This document shows, piece after piece, positions 46,050-56,904 of a DNA stretch of 64,000 bases. The DNA is from Torymus aiolomorphi. Its lineage: Eukaryota > Arthropoda > Insecta > Hymenoptera > Torymidae. The stretch is from the NCBI GenBank assembly GCA_036365515.1, contig CM070874.1, positions 221,076,942 through 221,140,941 of the forward strand, written 5' to 3'. The position numbers and the translations under genes are program-made. Each line of letters begins with the position of its first letter. Within the stretch, counting starts at the first letter, position 1. Under the pieces are notes generated by a model. It was given only the letters and a program-made list of their open reading frames with translations, did not search any database and had not been told where the DNA came from.

Positions 46050-47585
46050 CATACTGCACCATGCATTATGACACACACGTTCGCACACTCGCATACACAT
46101 ACACCTGCACTTTACACTTGTGCAAATAACGTACACGTATACACATAGACACGCCTGCAATTTACACTCGCGCAAATAACACAACCGCATACAAATATGT
46201 CACACTGGTACACACCACGTACTCACGTCATGCACCCGCGCTCACATACACACACACACATATATATATATATATAACATACTGCACCATGCATTATGAC
46301 ACACACACGTTCGCACACTCGCATACACATACATGTGTCTACACTATACACACGATCGCGCACTCATATGAATAATGTGCCCCACACATCCATGCATCAC
46401 ATTGGTACATAACCACCGCGCACTTGCACCCACACAAGCGTATATTCACACACATGAAACGTACCCGGCTCGCACACCCGCACAAATAATACCCTGCAAA
46501 TATACGCACACATATCCGCACATATATACATAAACCCACGCACCCGCATAAAGACTTACCCCGGTAGTGTCAAACTCGGGCGAAGGCAGCCACATGAAAT
46601 GTTCCTGTGGCTGCTGTTGCTGCCATGAGGAGGAGGTGGATGGCTGCTGCTGCTGCTGTGGTGGAGGCAAGGAGGCCCACGATGGCAGCGGTGTCGAGGG
46701 CTGCTGTTGCTGCCATGAGGAGGAGGTGGATGGGTGCTGCTGCTGCTGTGGTGGAGGCGAGGAGGCCCATGGTGGCAGCGGTGTCGAGGGCTGCTGTTGC
46801 TGCCATGAGGAGGAGGTGGATGGCTGCTGCTGCTGCTGTGTTGGAGGCGAGGAGGCCCACAGTGGCAGCGGTGTCGAGGGCTGCTGTTGCTGCCATGAGG
46901 AGAAGGTGGATGGCTGCTGCTGCTGCTGCGGTGGAGGCGAGGAGGCCCACGGTGGCAGCGGTGTCGAGGGCTGCTGTTGCTGCCATGAGGAGGAGGTGGA
47001 TGGCTGCTGCTGCTGCTGTGGTGGAGGCGAGAAGGCCCACGGTGGCAGCGATGTCGAGGGCTGCTGTAACGGCCATGAGCATGGTGGTGGTGGCTGTTGT
47101 GGCGGCCCCGAGAAGGCCGATTGTGGCGGCAGCGGCAGCTGGCAGGACGGCGGCGGTGGCGGTGGCAGCGGAGTCGTGGGCAGCGGTGTCGAGCGCTGCT
47201 GCTGCTGCGAGGAAGAGGAGGGCAGCTCCTCGCAAAATGCCTCGAGGAAGTCTCGGACATTTTGCGAGGACATTTCCTCCTCCCCGAGCAGCACTCGAAG
47301 CTCCTGGGCGAGCTGACGAGACGACTTATCCATGTCAGCCTCCCCAGCGCTGCGTCGCAGCTCCTGCAGGAGCTCGAGCGGGACGTCCTCCTCGTCCTCC
47401 TCCTCCTGCTGCGGTAGCTGCTGCTGTTCCTGCTGCGGCGGTGGCTCCTGCTGCGGTGGCGGGTGCGGCTGCTGCGCGGTCTCGCTCTCCTCTACGAGGT
47501 TAATGATGTCCTGGAGGATATCATCCTCCATATCACCATTGACTACGAGGTCCTCCAGGAGATAGTTCAATGGCGCCGGGTCCAT
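44781..47585 (-). CDS. Unrecognised three-exon Polinton gene: 414-aa Gln/Pro-rich protein
   Basis: Exon 1 is 47585-46560 (342 codons, ATG 47583-47585, donor GTAAGT), exon 2 is 45095-44932 (acceptor TTTCTAG, donor GTAAGA), exon 3 is 44835-44781 (acceptor TTGCAG, stop TAG). All junctions keep one frame. The N-terminus is acidic and helical (LLEDLVVNGDMEDDILQDII), a second helical region precedes FLEAFCEELP, then a Pro-rich stretch and five 30-residue repeats (PSTSSSWQQQQPSTPLPPWA). The C-terminus is basic (RLVIRRRQTIER, YPKYWCKRGK). A TATA box is at 47651-47658. The composition suggests a disordered regulator or scaffold, but I recognise no family. Open frame over 1 kb in a decayed element hints at recent constraint or recent gain. 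Confidence 0.6.
45096..46559. repeat. Intron 1 of the 414-aa gene: CA-rich and (TA)n microsatellites
   Basis: The intron is made of ACACGCACAC/CATACAC-type degenerate repeats on the plus strand, with (TA)n at about 45981-46048 and 46260-46276 and a duplicated block ACTGCACCATGCATTATGAC (about 46053 and 46281). Frames over it are low-complexity artefacts. Confidence 0.7.
46610..47060 (-). repeat. 90-bp tandem repeat, five copies, coding
   Basis: TGCCATGAGGAGGAGGTGGA begins units at 46621, 46711, 46801, 46891 and 46981, exactly 90 bases apart. The length is a multiple of three, so copy changes leave the frame of the 414-aa gene intact. It produces long but spurious open frames in the other five frames. 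Confidence 0.9.
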
Positions 47586-47644
47586 CGTGCGTATGTGTGT
47601 GTGTATATATGAGAGAGAGACTAATGAGGCCCGCTCATGCGCCG

Positions 47645-47920
47645 GGCCCTTATTTATAACGAGCGTGCGCAAGCGCCGAATATTCGTGGCGTAGTTCGCG
47701 GAATTCCGCGGCGGATTAGCGTTCGGCTCAAACGTTCGGTTGTATAGCAATAACATTCGAGACGGTTCGCTACTGCCGGGGGATTCTGCGGAAAACATCT
47801 CGAAGTTTCCATGCTCGCGCGCGTGAGCGCCGAATGTTCGGGACGTAGTTCGCGGAATTCGGCGATGGTCACAGCCTTCTCGAAGTTTCCGTGCTCGCAC
47901 ACTCTTACTATAAATAAGGG
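47645..47920. promoter_or_regulatory. Paired inverted TATAAATAAGGG promoters
   Basis: TATAAATAAGGG faces left at 47647-47658 and right at 47909-47920, each followed by CATTA within about 40 bases and a CTCTC run nearby. Between them TTCGCGGAATTC and CTCGAAGTTTCCxTGCTCGC are duplicated. The left-facing one serves the 414-aa gene. The right-facing one has only a 34-codon frame downstream (48008-48112). Confidence 0.5.
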
Positions 47921-48129
47921 TGCGGTGCGTAACGGTCTCTCATTACTGTTGCCGCCGCCGCCACCGCTGCTGCTCTCATCCTGGCTGCCATCCTATCCAT
48001 CGTACATATGAACATGAGCACGTGCGGAGCAGACGACATGTGCCGGCATGCACAGCGAGCAGCCATGATGATGTTATTGAGCACGTGGGATAGTCTTCCC
48101 GCGCGTGATTAAGTCCGCCGCGCGTGCGC

Positions 48130-48270
48130 GGTGTAGTCGTGAGAGAGGGAGCGCGCCAGGCTCATGTAGCGGCCTGTGGCCGACCGAACGGCCCCACCAC
48201 TGCGCGGTATAGCTAGGAGAGCGCCAGGCTCATGTAGCGGCCTGTGGCCGACCAAACGGCCCCACCATCG
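48130..48270 (+). repeat. Direct duplication of about 60 bp
   Basis: GCGCCAGGCTCATGTAGCGGCCTG... ending ACGGCCCCACCA occurs at about 48150 and about 48220. Confidence 0.8.
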
Positions 48271-48356
48271 CGGCTGTGCGTTGGCACTCGCGCTTATTAA
48301 AAAATGATTGCGCGCTCTTATTCACTTTGCCTTAACAGGCTCGCATATTATCAATC

Positions 48357-48362
<6 letters not shown>

Positions 48363-48441
<79 letters not shown>
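48363..48441. repeat. (TA)n microsatellite
   Basis: About 39 TA units just inside the right terminal repeat of the Polinton. Confidence 0.95.
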
Positions 48442-48443
<2 letters not shown>

Positions 48444-48539
48444 TTCATTAAAATAATAAAGTAAATAATGTATAATTAATATTTAATTAACTAATATAAT
48501 TATCTCTATCACAATATATGTTCAATAATATAAATCTTA

Positions 48540-49613
48540 AGTATGCGCTACATCATCGAGCTATACGAGACCTCGCGATGCATCGGGCTCGAAAATGTTG
48601 GGAGGATTCTAGGAACCGTGTGAGGTTTCTTGCATAGTAGTATTCGATGCGCAGCATCGAAAATGCTATGAGAGTTCTGGCCCAGTTGGGTCAACGGGGC
48701 TCGTAGAATTCGATGCGCAGCATCGAAAATGCTATGAGAGTTCTGGCCCATTGGGCTAGAACTACCTACTCAACTAGATCCACAAAATTATGTCCACGCA
48801 TTGGCATTGTAAGTTACAAAACATTTTATATTCACAAAAAAGGAAGGGCGAAATAGCACATCGCGTGTATTAATCCGCCCTTGAGCATAGCGTAAAAAGT
48901 TTGGGCAGCCGCTGTCTTTTTGATCTTACTATTTTTGAACTTTTCATGTTTCAACTTAAAAATATAATATTTTATAGTTTAAGACTTGTACTTTTGAAGA
49001 ATATAATTCATTTTGAAGAAAAGACTGATATTTTATTGAAAAAATAGAGTTTAAACATTCAAATGGAATTTTCAACTAGAAGGAAGCATTTCGGAATAAA
49101 AATAATAGCACCATTGGAAAGAGCAGGAAAAAATCTCTCGATATATGTCCCTAGTTCTTTTTTCAGAGACTTGGTACACGATTATTAGCGAATTGAATAG
49201 AGCGTGCACTTAAACGTGCCGTACGCACGGGCGCGAGGGGCTCGCGCGGACCCTCGGCGCTGTCTTTTTCATGTTGTTACTTTTAAACCCTTTATTTCTC
49301 CAACTTCTCCAAGATAGGGTTTTGAAGCTTAAGAGTTGTACTTTCCAATGGTGTAGTTTATTTTGAAAAAAAACATGATATACTTTGAGGAAAATGGCTT
49401 TTAATATTCAACTCGAGTTTTCGTCCGGAAGAAAGCGTTTCGCAATAAAAACAATGGCACCATTGGTAAGAGCAGGAAAAAATCTATCGATATAGGTCCT
49501 TGGTTTTTTTTTCAAAGACGCAGCATACGATTATGAACGAGTTAAACAGAGCGCCTTTTACGCGAAAAAAGGCACCGCGCGCGCTCGGTGGCGCGTTTCT
49601 GCTGGACGCTCCC
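48540..49613 (-). repeat. Right terminal inverted repeat of the Polinton
   Basis: Uninterrupted partner of 29161-30968. It has two copies of CGATGCGCAGCATCG followed by AAAATGCTATGAGAGTTCT, then about 830 bases matching the left end. No gene. The outermost bases are CTGCTGGACGCTCCC. Confidence 0.88.
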
Positions 49614-51330
49614 ATATATATATTTTTTTTTATTGCACTAAAATTGCATCCGGTTTATAATCGTGAATATAAATTGCTTTGTTTACACATGTAATTAATA
49701 TGCAATCACAGACGTGGGCGTGTACATGCATGCACAATAAATGATCTCGATTTTTTTAGATTTTGTACTTTCATGAGTACCTTTGTAGTATTTTTCCTTG
49801 TTTTTACTCTTCAGCGAATTGATGATAAATAGTTTTTATTGTAAAAGTATGTGCTTTATCGTAACTGTTCTTCAATCTACATATGAATTCCTCAAATTCC
49901 ATTATACTTTGTAGCATAGCAAACCTTTATGCAGAAATAATATATTGTCCAATAATGGAAAATGAGCTATTTCTTGCGAAGTGAGAAGTGCCAACACCCC
50001 AGTCAGAATAGCGCGGCTTTTCTTTCTATAACACACACCGTATTTTTCTCAGCTGAAGTATCATAAGGTCCTTTTTACATATAAATAAGTTGACTATTTA
50101 TCACTACACGCTGCATTTAGGCCCATTGTGCGCCTTAAATGCACTTGATGAAGGATATATCTATTTATATATACAGATATGCGGGAGCATCCGGAAAAAA
50201 CCAGCCAGCACGCGCGATGCATTTGTTCAAATAAAACACGGTCTCCTAAGCTCTTTTCTCAGCGAATGGCAATGCTCCCAGAAAAAAATCAATACGTACA
50301 TCGATAAATTATTTTCCCTCTTTCGAAAACTGTCAAAAAATTGAGTAAAAAGTTGAAGACAATAAAAAAAAAAAGGTTTTTCTCTGTTTCAGAATAACTT
50401 TTTCTGTTTGAAAATATATCTTAATTTAAATAAACCTCTTCCTTTAAACGGTTAGTATTTAAAGCATTTTAATAAAACTAACTATTTTCGGATTATTGAC
50501 TTCTATAACGTTTACACGCGCCTCTTTAAAAGTGAAAGTTACTGATCGCGCCTCCTATAGGTTATGTATTATATTCTTATCAGAAGTATGCGTTATATTA
50601 TGTGCTTTTATTTTTACGGATAAGATATAGACCTTTTTGACTTTACTTAGGCAAACGATATGTTAAAATTCATTCTACAAATTATTTTCCTCACATAATT
50701 GACTATTATTGCGAATATTAATCAGCAACCGGATAGCGACCCAGGCCAGTTGCTCTTGGGTTGCTCCTTACTCGCCAGGGGTACTTCATCATCTTCAAGT
50801 TCATCCTCATCGTCTGATGATTCAGACGATTAAATGCAAAAATGCACATCTTTTTTAATTGCTATCTAGTTTCGGTTCCAAAGATTTAAAGTATAATCTT
50901 TAAAGTATTATTAATAAAGTGTTCCTTAAAATAAATGTTAATCATTACAATAAGCTCTTAAAATTAAATAAATGTAAGATTTCATGAATAAATACTAAGG
51001 TATATATTTCTATAAAAGCGTTTGTTAATATATTTCTTTAGAACTACATTTAAAAAAACAGATAAGCTCTATTAAATTTGTTATTAATTTAAGTGTCCCA
51101 TAACTCATTCGGTAACACAGGACTATGGGAGCCTCTTAATTATTGATCAACTGCTGTTCAAAGGCGTAAATAAATAAAATGTTTTATTGTTGAACATCTT
51201 TCGGCTGTCATTAGCATCTTCTTCATTACGAAATGAATTTAAATTGGAGGAAAATGAAAAACCAAAACTACAATTACCAAGGAACGTGGGAGCGCTCCGA
51301 AGGCATATTAATGTTATTTTTATATAAAAA
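49614..51330. other. Unassigned AT-rich sequence
   Basis: No gene supported. A short acidic open run on the minus strand (about 50722-50830, DDEDELEDDEVPLASKEQ) could be an exon relic. GGGAGCGCTCCGAAGGCA at about 51287 matches a site near 14868. Confidence 0.4.
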
Positions 51331-51331
51331 A

Positions 51332-51470
51332 ATTTATGTAATTTCCAAAAATTACATAATTTCCAAAAATTACATAATTTCCAAAAATTACATAATTTCA
51401 AAAAATTACATAATTTCCAAAAATTACATAATTTTCCAAAAATTATATAATTTCCAAAAAAATTATGTAT
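51332..51470 (+). repeat. Tandem repeat of TTACATAATTTCCAAAAA (about 18 bp, eight copies)
   Basis: Units of ATTACATAATTTCCAAAA are repeated with few changes; the frames over it (NYIISKNYIISK) are artefacts. Confidence 0.9.
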
Positions 51471-54345
51471 TGACTTGAAACAATTTATTATGTAATTCAT
51501 TACAATACCGTTTTATATAATTTTATTACGTAATTTTATTACATATTTTTGTTACGTGATTGTACCACATGATTTTTTTCAATAGGGTTATATATATAAA
51601 TTATTATGGATGAGCCTTGATTTTCATGTTTCTGCAGAGTTAATATGTTGGTAACAGGGATCTGAAGACAAACTGCATCTGATCCCAGTCGTGTATTTCA
51701 TTCCACTTCTTGTGCATAATGAAATTTTGTGCCAATTAGTTTGTTTGAATTGTAAATTTTGTATGCAGGATGTATATCAGGCTAAATATATGTTGCTTTG
51801 TGTATTATTGAAATAATTTTTATTCTTATGACGATCACAAGAAACTTAAAATTTTATAAATTTGTGCAAATGTTAATAATTTGTTCCATGACTGTATAAA
51901 TAATAATATTGTTAATATAAAACTTTCTACGAAAGTAGAAAATAAGGCAAGTATAGCCGTTTTTTTTGTATAATATCTAAAAATAATAATATTTATGATT
52001 TTTTAAAGGAAATCAAATAATTACCAGTGAAAAAGTCTTCTTTGAGCCATTGTATGCTCAACAAATTATACGTAAGTACATTTAAATTGTTCACTGCAAA
52101 TCAAGCAAACGAAAGTTGTGAAATCAATTTTCGATAGTCAAGTAATGCAAACCATTCTCCGAAAAACTATATGACTATGTTCTCAGAAATATATTCAAAT
52201 TTCTTCATTCTTCTATACAAATTAAACACAAGAAAGTACTGAAATCAATTAATTGTAGTCAAGTACCGGCCATAAGAACTTTTCGTACCTCGCGTGTAAA
52301 ATTACATTTTAAGCCCACGTTGCAACTTCAAAATTATTCAGCCAGCGGGCATAAAGTATTACATAACGCCCAAGAGATCCAATAGCTCACACACTCCTAC
52401 AAAACTTTATGGTACCTACGTACCTTACGCCCGTGTGGGCGAAAATTATTTTAATTATATAATTATAATGCCTTCTTTTTATTTCTAAACTTCATAAGAA
52501 TTTTTTCAGGTATTTACGAAAAGTCAAAGCCTATATAAAATAATTATATAGTTACCAACACATCACTATTTTTCATTATTCCTCTTCAATTTTGAACTTT
52601 CTATAATATTACGCATCTTGGAAGGACAAGAGAAGTCTAGAGCTGCTCTAGCAGGGGTGGACCTCCGATCTCCCGTACATACTTGGCGGGCCCGACGGTT
52701 TGCAGTTACGTGGGTTACTTAAATGTAGAATACTAAATTTTTGTATAAATTCATTAACAATATTTATACTTATAAGTCCACCATAAATAATTACATTGGC
52801 TCTAATTTTTAATTGATGCCATTAAGTACAACATATCCGTACATGTGCAGAATTATGATTTATATTTCATTACTAAACATATTTTTCCTTGTGTCCGTCC
52901 TTTTTAAACGAGAATAAAATAAAAAATTCATATAAATTTATAGCCTGCTCAAAAGTCCTTTACATTTTACTAACCGTTTTATAAGCAACATATGTTATAT
53001 ACTTTTCCCCCGTGTAAATATGATTTAAGATCTCATATGAGAATTTCAGACAGCGCATATCTCGTATAAGATCTTATATGGGAAGTCATATGCAATTTTA
53101 TATATTCTAGGATCTCATATGAGATCTCATATGATATTTTCACTTTTTATTTAAAAACAGAGTGACAGATTCATAGATCAGTAGTTAATATGTAGAAGCA
53201 ACCCATTTAAACATTTTATCTAATCTTTAAACATATGAATATTTATATGAAGATGACCATGTCTTACACCTTGAATTCCAAACCGTCGGGTCCGCCAAGT
53301 ATGTACGGGAGATCGAAGAACAGCCCCTGCTAGAGCAGCTCTAGACTTCTCTTGTCCTTCCAAGATGCGTAATATTATAGAAAGTTCAAAATTGAGGAGG
53401 AATAATGAAAAATAGTGATGTGTTGGTAACTATGTAATTATTTTATATAGGCTTTGACTTTTCGTAAATACCTGAAAAAATTCTTATGAATTGTAGAAAT
53501 AAAAAGAATGCATTATAATCATATAATTAAAATAATTTTCGCCCACACGGGCGTAAAGTACGTAGGTACTATAAAATTTTGTAGGAGTGTATGAGCTATT
53601 GGGCCTCTTGGGCGTTATGTAATACTTTATGCCCGCTAGCTGAATAATTTTGAAGTTACAACGTGGGCTTAAAATGTAATTTTACAGGCGATGTACGAAA
53701 AGTTCTTATGGCCGGTACTTGACTACAATTAATTGATTTCAGTACTTTCTTGTGTTTAATTTGTATAGAAGAATTAAGAAATTTGAATACATTTCTGAGA
53801 ACATAGTCATACAGTTTTTCGGAGAATGGTTTGCACTACTTGACTACCGATAATTAATTTCACAACTTTCGTTTGTTTGATTTGCAGTGAACAATTTAAA
53901 TATACTTACATATAACTTGTTCAGCATACAATCACTCAAAGAAGACTTTTTCACTGGTATTTATTTGATTTCCTTTAAAAAATCATAAATATTATTATTT
54001 TTAGATATTATACAGAAAAAAACGTCTATACTTGCCTTACACAGTCGTGAAAAACATTATTACCATTTGTAGAGAGTGCTTATTGCGAATAGATGAGATT
54101 CGAAGTCATAAAAGGACTAGTCAAATTATGTTCTTTTTTATAGATTATACAGAAAAAACGTCTATACTTGCCTCATTTTATACTTTTGCAGAAAGTTTTA
54201 TATTAACAATATTATTATTTGTACAGTCATAAAAAAAATTATTAACATTTGCAGAGATTTATAAAATTTTAAGTTTCTTATGATCGTCATAAGAATAAAA
54301 ATTATTTCAATAATACACAAAGCAACATACATTTAGCCTGATATA

Positions 54346-55697
54346 TTATAAATACAAATAAGATTCCGCCGTTTTTTTATAAAAATTATCAATTTATTGT
54401 AAAAAAAATATACGTTTCATTTTATTCATTACTTATTTATTACATTTAATATATATTATATATTACATTATAATATAATAATATATTATTTATTACATTT
54501 AACACAAAATATTGTCCGTCATTGGCTACTACTTTTTGCCATCTTTCTGGCAGCATTCGGAGGCCACGTCGAAAAAACTCTTCATCTTTTGAGGCTACCA
54601 TGAATCGACCCAATTTTTGGCTTCTTCGTAAGAAGTGAAGTGCTGCTTGACCAAGGCGTGAGCCATCGACCGAAACAAGTGGTAGTCCGAAGGAGCAACG
54701 TCTGGTGAATACGGCGGGTGGGGTAAGACATCCCATTGTAAAGCTTCCAAAGCATCCTTGACGACTTTTGCAACATGTGACCGAGCGTTATCGTGCTGAA
54801 AAATCACTTTGTCATGTCTTTGGCATATTGGGGGCGTTTAAGCTTCAATTCTCTGCTCAGTTGCTGTTGATAACGTTCTCCAGTGATAGTTTCGTTAGGC
54901 TGGAGTAGCTCGTATTAGATTACTCCGAGCTGATCCCACCAAATGCACAACATTAACCTTTTGCCATAAATATTCGATTTGGCCGTTGAAGTTGGTACAT
55001 GGTCGGGCTTACTCCATGATTTCTTACGCTTTGGGTTGTCATAGTAGATCCACTTTTCATCCGCCGTCACTATTCGATGCAAAAAACCCTTTCGACTTCG
55101 TCTTTGGAGAAGTTGTTCGCACGTTAGAAGACGGCGCTCGACGTCTCTGGGTTTCAGTTCATGCTGAACCCAATTTCCTTGCTTTTGTACCATACCAATG
55201 GTCTTGAGACGATGTCAAATCGCTTGTTGAGTCACTCGCAAGCTTTCTGCGAGCTGTTCTTCAGTTTGGCATGAGTCTTGGTTCAATAATACCTCTAACT
55301 CGGCGTCTTCAAATTTGACTGGCCTTCCTTCGCGTTCTTTATCTTCCACATCAAACTCGCCGTTTTTAAACTTTTGAAAAAACTCACGACAACTTCTCTC
55401 ACTTAAAGCAGCATCACCGTAAACTTCTACAAGCGACCGATGCGCCTCAGTAACAGATTTCTTTAAATGAAATAAATAAATCAAAACTTCCCGCAAATGA
55501 CGCTTATTCGGTACAAAACTCGACATTTTCGAACAAAATAAATGTATACTGCCAATACAAAGTCACTAGTATTTTAAGGTTATGTTGTTGCCAGGTGTCC
55601 AAACTTTCTATGTGACATTTTACATCTGACGATTTCAAAGTAATCTTGTCGGTGGAGCCATCTCTTGAAAACGGCAGAAACTTATTTGTATACCCAA
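54346..55697 (-). mobile_element. Mariner transposon, 1352 bp, TA duplication
   Basis: The left end TTATAAATACAAATAAG and inverted right end TTGGGTATACAAATAAG are imperfect terminal repeats, continuing CCGxxGTTTT-like similarity. TA flanks both sides, and the uninterrupted left foldback arm shows the empty site, so the boundaries are exact. Confidence 0.92.
54446..55526 (-). pseudogene. Mariner transposase, inactivated
   Basis: The frame starts at ATG 55526 (SSFVPNKRHLREVLIYLFHL, helix-turn-helix DNA-binding part with ERSCREFFQKFKNGEF). TGA at 55215-55217 and a second stop near 54914 lie in the same frame. A frameshift between 54914 and 54807 and another near 54600 follow. Catalytic motifs remain: ADEKWIYYDN, FQHDNARSHVA and PPYSPDVAPSDYHLF, the D,D34D pattern of mariners. 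The C-terminus (RMLPERWQKVVANDGQYF) is normal. Length matches the usual 345 or so residues. Confidence 0.9.
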
Positions 55698-55883
55698 TAC
55701 ATCTTGCATACAAAATTTACAATTCAAACAAACTAATGAGCACAATATTTCATTATGCATAAGAAGTGTAATGAAATACACGACTAGGATCAGATGCAGT
55801 TTGTCTTCACATCTCTGTTACCAACATATTTACTCTGCAGGAACATGAAAATCAAGGCTCATCCATAATAATTCATACATATA

Positions 55884-56276
55884 AGTGAACTTGGATGCGG
55901 TGCGAGTAACTTTAGTTATATTTCCTTTTTTTACGAAAAGTATTGTTTGAGAAAGAAATCACAAACAGCTTTTGATTGAATCTAGCTTGTAAATGCAACT
56001 GAAATTATCGCATCATTTTTTACTTGATTAAACTTCAATGGCACATTAACAATCAGTCAATGAACTACTAATGCGTGGTAGCTCATTTAAGTACCCTTCA
56101 TTTTTAATTGCTTTCTTAGCAGTGTATCGGAAATCTAGCTATTCATTAATTATGAACTGTATTAAAATATTGCATTAACTATAATATTGTTAAGCGGTGA
56201 TTACTCAATTTCTCGTTATAAGATTCAACTTTGTACTTTTAAACGGTAAAATAAACTGTATACAATGTAAATTATC
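55884..56276. other. Unassigned AT-rich sequence
   Basis: No gene or clear repeat seen. Confidence 0.4.
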
Positions 56277-56895
56277 GTATGTTTCGACACGTTCCTTTAC
56301 GTGTCGCTATGTTTCTGTACGTTTCCGTATTATTCGATACGTTTCGGTAGGTTTTGATTAGGATTCGGACATTTTATACGAAAACGTACCAAAACGTACC
56401 GAATCGTATCGAATCGTACGTAAACTCGCGAAAACGTACGGTGACGTACAGTAACATGCATGTACGTACGAAAATGAACGAAAATATACGTATATGTACC
56501 AAATGAGTGTATCAATATGCAAATGTTTTTGTAGCGAAACGTACCGAAACGTACTGAAACGCACCGAAACGTACCGAAGCGTAAGGATACATTCCGAAAC
56601 GTATTTACACCTACCAAACCGTACGAAAACTTAAAGCAATGTATAATAACATACATGACCTTACAGAAACATGCGATAACATACGTAAACGTACGGAATG
56701 GTAACATATACTATTTTAAGAAAAATTTTATACTACAAAAACTTTTGAAATAACAAATACATTTTCCAGCATATTTCAAGTAATTATAATTTTCTTTACA
56801 GCACCGTATATTTACGTACATTGACGTACGTTTCTGAACGTTTTTGTACGCGTCGGTACGTTTCCGCATGTTTTGGTACGTTTCGGTGTACGTTT
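56277..56895. repeat. ACGTACCGAA-type short tandem repeats in alternating orientation
   Basis: Units of 10-11 bases: CGTTTCxGTA at 56280-56360 and again at 56810-56895, but the complement AAACGTACCGA type at about 56380-56700. The blocks could pair as a hairpin. Frames over it (RFGTFRYVS) are artefacts. Confidence 0.8.
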
Positions 56896-56904
56896 AGGCA
56901 ACAT

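Larger units (their letters stand above)
29161..49613. mobile_element. Polinton/Maverick virus-like DNA transposon, about 20.4 kb
   Basis: A self-synthesising transposon related to adintoviruses. Ends begin GGGAGCGTCCAGCAGAAACG and are inverted at the right (CTGCTGGACGCTCCC). Flanks TTATAT and ATATAT match at five of six positions, a possible decayed 6-bp target duplication. Inside are the hallmark genes: protein-primed DNA polymerase B, chromodomain integrase, packaging ATPase, adenain-like protease, and major and minor capsid proteins, plus accessory genes. Several are broken, so this copy is unlikely to be autonomous. Confidence 0.92.
51590..55883. mobile_element. Second giant foldback element, right arm split by mariner
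   Basis: Left arm about 51590-52702. Right arm 53279-54345 plus 55700-55883 is its inverted copy, with a mariner between. Spacer 52703-53278 contains AGGATCTCATATGAGATCTC motifs. Arms carry a repeated motif with GAAATCAATTAATTGTAGTCAAGTA and AACTTTCTACGAAAGTA...AATAAGGCAAGTAT. Both motifs also occur in the foldback at 19.05-21.3 kb. Arms differ at more positions than in that copy, so this one is older. No transposase. Confidence 0.85.

Noticed and set aside
46556..47565. Large Cys-, Ala- and His-rich frames over the 90-bp repeats
   Set aside because: They are other-frame shadows of the spliced minus-strand gene; only that frame has fitting splice sites and a promoter.
47586..47900. Upstream extension of the 484-codon frame before ATG 47585
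   Set aside because: The extension crosses the TATA box and leader of the 414-aa gene and has no conserved feature.
51233..51500. Frames with NYIISK or NFWKLC repeats
   Set aside because: Translation of the 18-bp tandem repeat.
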